Shown piece by piece: positions 51,377-54,931 of a DNA stretch of 54,931 nucleotides. Origin of the DNA: a virus. Location of the stretch: IMG/VR virus record IMGVR_UViG_3300035180_000859, positions 1 to 54,931 of that record. One strand, given 5' to 3'. How positions within the stretch are numbered: the first letter of the stretch is position 1; every line of letters starts with the position of its first letter. The position numbers were made by a program, and so were the translations under genes. Below the pieces are notes generated by a model. It was not told the DNA's origin. It worked only from the letters and a program-made list of their open reading frames with translations, and did no database searches.

Positions 51377-52795
51377 TTACTCCCAGTAAGCGTTCACGCC
51401 TACTTGCCCCCTAAACAGCTCAGTCGACGTAGCCGTACCGTAAGGCATACGCAAGATAATGTGAAGGTAAGTCCCAGGTTCTACGGTCAGTGGGGCATCT
51501 AGACCCATGTCCACACGGGGTGCTTGGGCGCCCGCCAGTGCGCCCACTACAAAAGTCTGCACGCCCAAGGCAATGCGCTTGGGGAGCCGGGTTGCGGCTG
51601 CATCCGTGGTCAGCAGAGTGACCGACGTCGAGCCTACTGCTGCGCTCCACTCCAGTACGGTCGGTGTGGTCGCCACTGCGACAACCGCATTGTATGTGTC
51701 GATCCAGATGTCCCGGATCACCAAGTTGCGCCCTGTGATGCCTGTTGTCGGGGTGGGGTTGAGGAACGCAAATAGCGCATAGTCGGTTTCTGCACCCGCC
51801 ACGGCGGCGAACACAAATTTGCCTCCGAGGGTGGCGTACCCCGCTGTTGCGTTGGCCAGTGTAGCCGCTGACGGGGCGGTGTTATTCACATTGTTGGCCG
51901 TCATGCCCGCTGCGCCGCCTGATGGGTACTGTACACCAGAGAGCCCCTGTCCTGCCATGTTGCTGGCCCACAGCCGCACATTGTCCATGTCAGCCATGCT
52001 CACCGCGTAGTTAGCGAACTTGGCATTGATGACGGCACTGGTTGTCCCTACGTGGTGGTGGCGTACTGCCCATGGTACTGATCCTGCGTACACGGTGCTG
52101 CCCACTGCAGTTGACCTCGCCTTGAGGCCATACAGCACGTCATCAATCCAGAATTCGACATTGCTATCGGTCAGCGTGATGTTGTATTTGTAAACCTGAT
52201 TGATGGCTGGGGCGAACGCAAAGACCGCCGTGGTAGATTCGGTGCCGTTGACATTGACCACGCCAAAGACCCCGGTGCTGTTGATGCGGAAGTACACGCC
52301 ATCCAGCGGGATCGAGGTCGAGCCGGCAGCAGGCAGAAAGCCACCGAAATCCAGCGTCCAGTTGGTGACTGGTGTGTTAGAAAGGGACATAGCCTGCTCG
52401 AAATACACCCCGCCTGCACCCTGAATCGGAAAATGCCGGTAGGTCTGAATCTGGCACCCAACACCAGTCGTTGTGACATTGCCCGAGTTGGTGTTCAGGA
52501 ACCCCGAGGCCCACGACATCGTGAGTGTGTTTGACGTGTACTTGTGTTTGTTGTAGTTCTGAGTCGTGTAGTTGAAGTTTTCGTCATCCCATACACTGTC
52601 GACACCCGCCCGCAGGCGGTAGTCTGGTGAGGTTTCAGGTGAGCGCAATGTGGGGGTTCCAAGCACCGCGCCGGGGTCGTTTTCAGACATGATGCGTACT
52701 GCGCCCACATAAGCCGAGACATTGGTCAGTGCTGTTCTGATATTGCCGCCAGCGTCGAGGTTCGCACCAACGACATTTACATCCATTCCGCTCAT
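51377..52795 (-). CDS. tail fibre/structural protein with lectin-like features
   Basis: A 472-residue protein with a beta-rich middle (GGVYFEQAMSLSNTPV, YKYNITLTDSNVEFWIDDVL) consistent with a LamG/concanavalin-like carbohydrate-binding fold. Proposed to contact the cell surface. No catalytic residues are apparent. Confidence 0.55.
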   Translation of the reverse strand: MSGMDVNVVGANLDAGGNIRTALTNVSAYVGAVRIMSENDPGAVLGTPTLRSPETSPDYRLRAGVDSVWDDENFNYTTQNYNKHKYTSNTLTMSWASGFLNTNSGNVTTTGVGCQIQTYRHFPIQGAGGVYFEQAMSLSNTPVTNWTLDFGGFLPAAGSTSIPLDGVYFRINSTGVFGVVNVNGTESTTAVFAFAPAINQVYKYNITLTDSNVEFWIDDVLYGLKARSTAVGSTVYAGSVPWAVRHHHVGTTSAVINAKFANYAVSMADMDNVRLWASNMAGQGLSGVQYPSGGAAGMTANNVNNTAPSAATLANATAGYATLGGKFVFAAVAGAETDYALFAFLNPTPTTGITGRNLVIRDIWIDTYNAVVAVATTPTVLEWSAAVGSTSVTLLTTDAAATRLPKRIALGVQTFVVGALAGAQAPRVDMGLDAPLTVEPGTYLHIILRMPYGTATSTELFRGQVGVNAYWE

Positions 52796-52807
52796 AAGTA
52801 TCTCCGG

Positions 52808-53095
52808 TTAGTCCACCCATACCCAGCGCACTTGAAACGTGCCTGTCAGGTCATGGGTTGAGGTTGCATAAATCGTAAAGCCTGTAGCCGCCGTGGGCGT
52901 GCCGCAGGTCAGCCCTGTAAGGGCTGCAAAGAATCGGTGGTCACTGGCGCTGTGGCTGGCGGTCGAATCGTCGGCCATCACCCATGAGTCGCATTTGCTC
53001 GTGGCCAGAATGCTGGCTTGCCCGGTAACAGCAACACTGGCCTCATTCGAGCCCGTACCAAAGTCGAGAGTAGCTACGCCAGTTGCACTGCTCAT
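52808..53095 (-). CDS. small beta-rich virion protein
   Basis: A 95-residue protein, beta-rich with Gly, Thr and Ser. It overlaps the preceding gene by four bases. Probably structural; no family recognised. Confidence 0.5.
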   Translation of the reverse strand: MSSATGVATLDFGTGSNEASVAVTGQASILATSKCDSWVMADDSTASHSASDHRFFAALTGLTCGTPTAATGFTIYATSTHDLTGTFQVRWVWVD

Positions 53096-54240
53096 GATGT
53101 CTCCAATTGTACGGACATAGCACCAGATGTCAGCGCGGCAATCTGCGGTGCGGTTAGGGTCTGTTGATAAAGCGTGTCGGAGGTGGTCAGCGGGTGCGTC
53201 CAGCTAGCCACCGTCGCACCACTCTGACGTAGGCGCACAGTCAGAGTTGAACCTGCAGTGCTGGATGCCCAGTAGCTCAGTACCTGGGTCGCTCCGCCAG
53301 GGTATGCTGTTGTGTCGAGAGCCAGCTCGCACATGCTGGCCGAGGCTACGCTGATGTACTCAGCAGCGCTGTGCACGGTTTCGTTGATAGCGCCCGGAAG
53401 TCCGCCTGTGCCACCTGTGGCTGTCCAAGCGCCTGGTGTGATAGTGCTGAGAGGTCTGCCGATGGTGGGAAGAGTGACGCTGACTGCATCAGGTATCCAG
53501 ATCAGGCGCTCTTCAGGTTCAAAGATTTGCCATGGATTTTTTGCCCATGACATTGCACTATCTGGAGACAGCTCATTCTTCCACGCAACTTGAAGATATG
53601 CGCTGCCGTAAAACAGTGAGGAGGTATCATCCCTCCCCCCGGTATTGAATGTCGCCCCACTATTGCTTGCTGCTCCTGTACCTGTACCTGAATATATAGC
53701 TGTGGCCGCCCCAGTTGCGCCTTTGCTTGTATAGAAATTTGGAGCGTTTTGAATTCCACCTGCTTGTGTTCCTACAACTGCGTCCACTCTACCGACTGCC
53801 ATCACAGAGGATGGAGATGCCCACACTTTGTATGACGCACTATTTGCCCGGCCAAATTTCAACGCCCCAGTGGTACTGTAGGTGCCAAATTCAATCGGCG
53901 TATGGGTGCCACTATTGGAATTCCCATAACCGATCACAGCCATATCAGCAGGCAGAGAATCTGGTGCAAGCACAGCACCTACGGATAAGTCCCCCAACCA
54001 ATCGCTAGCATTAACAGGGTTTGTCCACACGGCTTTGACGCCGGAATATTTCGTGGACTTTCCTAATATCCCTACAGATTCACGCGATGCAGATGATGCG
54101 TTTCGGCTGCCGAGTAAATCAATTAGTTTGTCTCCGACTTGCACAAAAATTAGAGTTTTGGTAAGCGGATTGTCCCAATCAATCCCCACCAGCTCCTGCG
54201 GCTGGCTGGTGCGCGGAACCCTGACTTTGACAAAAGCCAT
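53092..54240 (-). CDS. tail protein with NPWQIF motif
   Basis: A 382-residue protein. Residues about 1-240 are LamG-like; the segment AKNPWQIFEPEERLIWIP near residue 232 is a motif I associate with phage receptor-binding proteins. The C-terminal part (about 250-382) is a different beta-rich domain. The gene starts one base after the stop of the preceding gene. Probably receptor-binding. Confidence 0.55.
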   Translation of the reverse strand: MAFVKVRVPRTSQPQELVGIDWDNPLTKTLIFVQVGDKLIDLLGSRNASSASRESVGILGKSTKYSGVKAVWTNPVNASDWLGDLSVGAVLAPDSLPADMAVIGYGNSNSGTHTPIEFGTYSTTGALKFGRANSASYKVWASPSSVMAVGRVDAVVGTQAGGIQNAPNFYTSKGATGAATAIYSGTGTGAASNSGATFNTGGRDDTSSLFYGSAYLQVAWKNELSPDSAMSWAKNPWQIFEPEERLIWIPDAVSVTLPTIGRPLSTITPGAWTATGGTGGLPGAINETVHSAAEYISVASASMCELALDTTAYPGGATQVLSYWASSTAGSTLTVRLRQSGATVASWTHPLTTSDTLYQQTLTAPQIAALTSGAMSVQLETS

Positions 54241-54657
54241 TTAGACGCTCGATGCAGATGTGATAACGGTGGCAAAGGCTTCGCAGACAACTGTGTTTGT
54301 CGCAGATGCTGTAAATTCCAAACACACATAACCGCCTGTCGGTGGTCGGAAATTCCAAGGGTTCTTGGTGTTCGCAACGATTCCACTGCCTACAGAGTAA
54401 AGATTTTTCCAGCCTGTTGCGCCGGTGCTTGCTGCCGCTGCCGAGGGAGGTGTTGCACTGGTGGTATGGTAGTGCAAGACGTTCACTTGGCACTGAGTTG
54501 TTGGTGCAGACGCGCCGACGTTGGCCGAAAACGTGAGCAGCGCACTCAGTGCAGAGCGCAGGTCTAAAACGCCGCTGAATACGGATGCCGATGTGCTGTT
54601 AGCCGATCCCGATGGGGACAGGTCAAAGACTGCTGGTACTTGGGTGGTGGTTGTCAT
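54241..54657 (-). CDS. small structural protein
   Basis: A 138-residue beta-rich protein (FDLSPSGSANSTSASVFSG, then TKNPWNFRPPTGGYVCLEF). It is coupled to the next gene in the leftward operon. Likely virion decoration or fibre. Confidence 0.5.
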   Translation of the reverse strand: MTTTTQVPAVFDLSPSGSANSTSASVFSGVLDLRSALSALLTFSANVGASAPTTQCQVNVLHYHTTSATPPSAAAASTGATGWKNLYSVGSGIVANTKNPWNFRPPTGGYVCLEFTASATNTVVCEAFATVITSASSV

Positions 54658-54803
54658 TTAGCTGACCCTTTGAAAATCTGCCACGGGTTTGATTTAAAGG
54701 AGACGGCTTGGTTAGCAGTCATGCGACCGACGCACCAAATATGAGGCCCATCCGGTCGAACATTCACGAGGTTTCTTGCCTTGGATAATTTCTTTGCATT
54801 CAT
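54654..54803 (-). CDS. 49-residue protein with NPWQIF end
   Basis: A short product that begins MNAKKLSKARNLVNV and ends with SNPWQIFKGSAK, the same motif as the tail protein at 53092. It could be a truncated paralog or a small adaptor. ATGA overlap with the 138-residue gene. Confidence 0.4.
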   Translation of the reverse strand: MNAKKLSKARNLVNVRPDGPHIWCVGRMTANQAVSFKSNPWQIFKGSAK

Positions 54804-54931
54804 CTAAATTCTCCAAACACCTTGGTCGTCTTGTACGCAGACGGTGATGTCGTAGGCGCTCACCGGGTCAGGCACTTCAGCCGTTGCTTTGAGCGCAGCG
54901 CCCAGCGGTGCAGCAATGGCACCTTGCGCCA
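54804..54931 (-). CDS. partial structural protein (C-terminal end)
   Basis: The 41 visible C-terminal residues (AQGAIAAPLGAALKAT through VCVQDDQGVWRI) end at a TAG at 54804-54806. The rest of the gene is outside the window. Too little to name. Confidence 0.4.
   Translation of the reverse strand, partial: AQGAIAAPLGAALKATAEVPDPVSAYDITVCVQDDQGVWRI

Overview
The window is most of a tailed double-stranded DNA phage genome, probably a short-tailed (podovirus-like) phage of a proteobacterium. The evidence is a terminase pair, a PrimPol-SF3 helicase replicase with a family A DNA polymerase, a P22 gp10-like tail hub and a 2303-residue ejected-type virion protein. I found no integrase, tRNA, CRISPR array, rRNA or insertion sequence. 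Portal, capsid and lysis genes are not seen. Both ends of the window cut genes on the minus strand, so the missing head genes probably lie outside the window. The host cannot be fixed from sequence alone.

Layout. (1) Positions 1-1307, minus strand: 5' part of the large terminase gene and the complete small terminase gene. (2) 1308-1510: AT-rich divergent intergenic region. (3) 1511-4724, plus strand: a module of small, mostly membrane, proteins and one 357-residue soluble protein. Three of its genes have a near-identical 29-nt stem-loop leader. A hairpin terminator closes the module at 4736-4765. (4) 4795-4952: AT-rich 158-bp repeat whose inverted copy (156/158 identical) lies at 30970-31127. 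(5) 5011-30778, plus strand: one long, densely overlapping operon, exactly between the two repeat copies. It starts with the replicative primase-helicase, then carries many small phage genes, a MoxR ATPase / DUF3150-like / VWA-metallopeptidase cluster with paralogous small proteins, a RecB-like nuclease, a SNF2-like helicase, DNA polymerase, a putative ssDNA-binding protein, a DnaQ-like exonuclease, a VRR-NUC-like nuclease, a broken HNH endonuclease gene, ATP-dependent DNA ligase and a MazG-like protein. It ends in a terminator at 30782-30820. (6) 31137-54931, minus strand: the late operon of virion proteins, read right to left toward the giant protein at 31137-38048.

The early (plus) and late (minus) operons diverge near 1.4 kb and converge near 31 kb. 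The right inverted-repeat copy sits at the convergence point and the left copy sits just upstream of the primase-helicase. The repeats therefore bracket the whole 26-kb replication and accessory block, which makes them the most striking feature here: a possible invertible segment, a duplicated origin, or terminal repeats of a once separate replicon. Second is a structured element at 19.6 kb: a 15-bp inverted repeat around about 70 nt, placed between two nearly identical terminators. It may be a new non-coding RNA or a small mobile element. Other points are the HExxH-carrying VWA protein with its MoxR partner, a four-copy ~60-residue repeat family, an HNH gene interrupted by one in-frame TGA, and a tail protein built of 27 repeats of about 22 residues.
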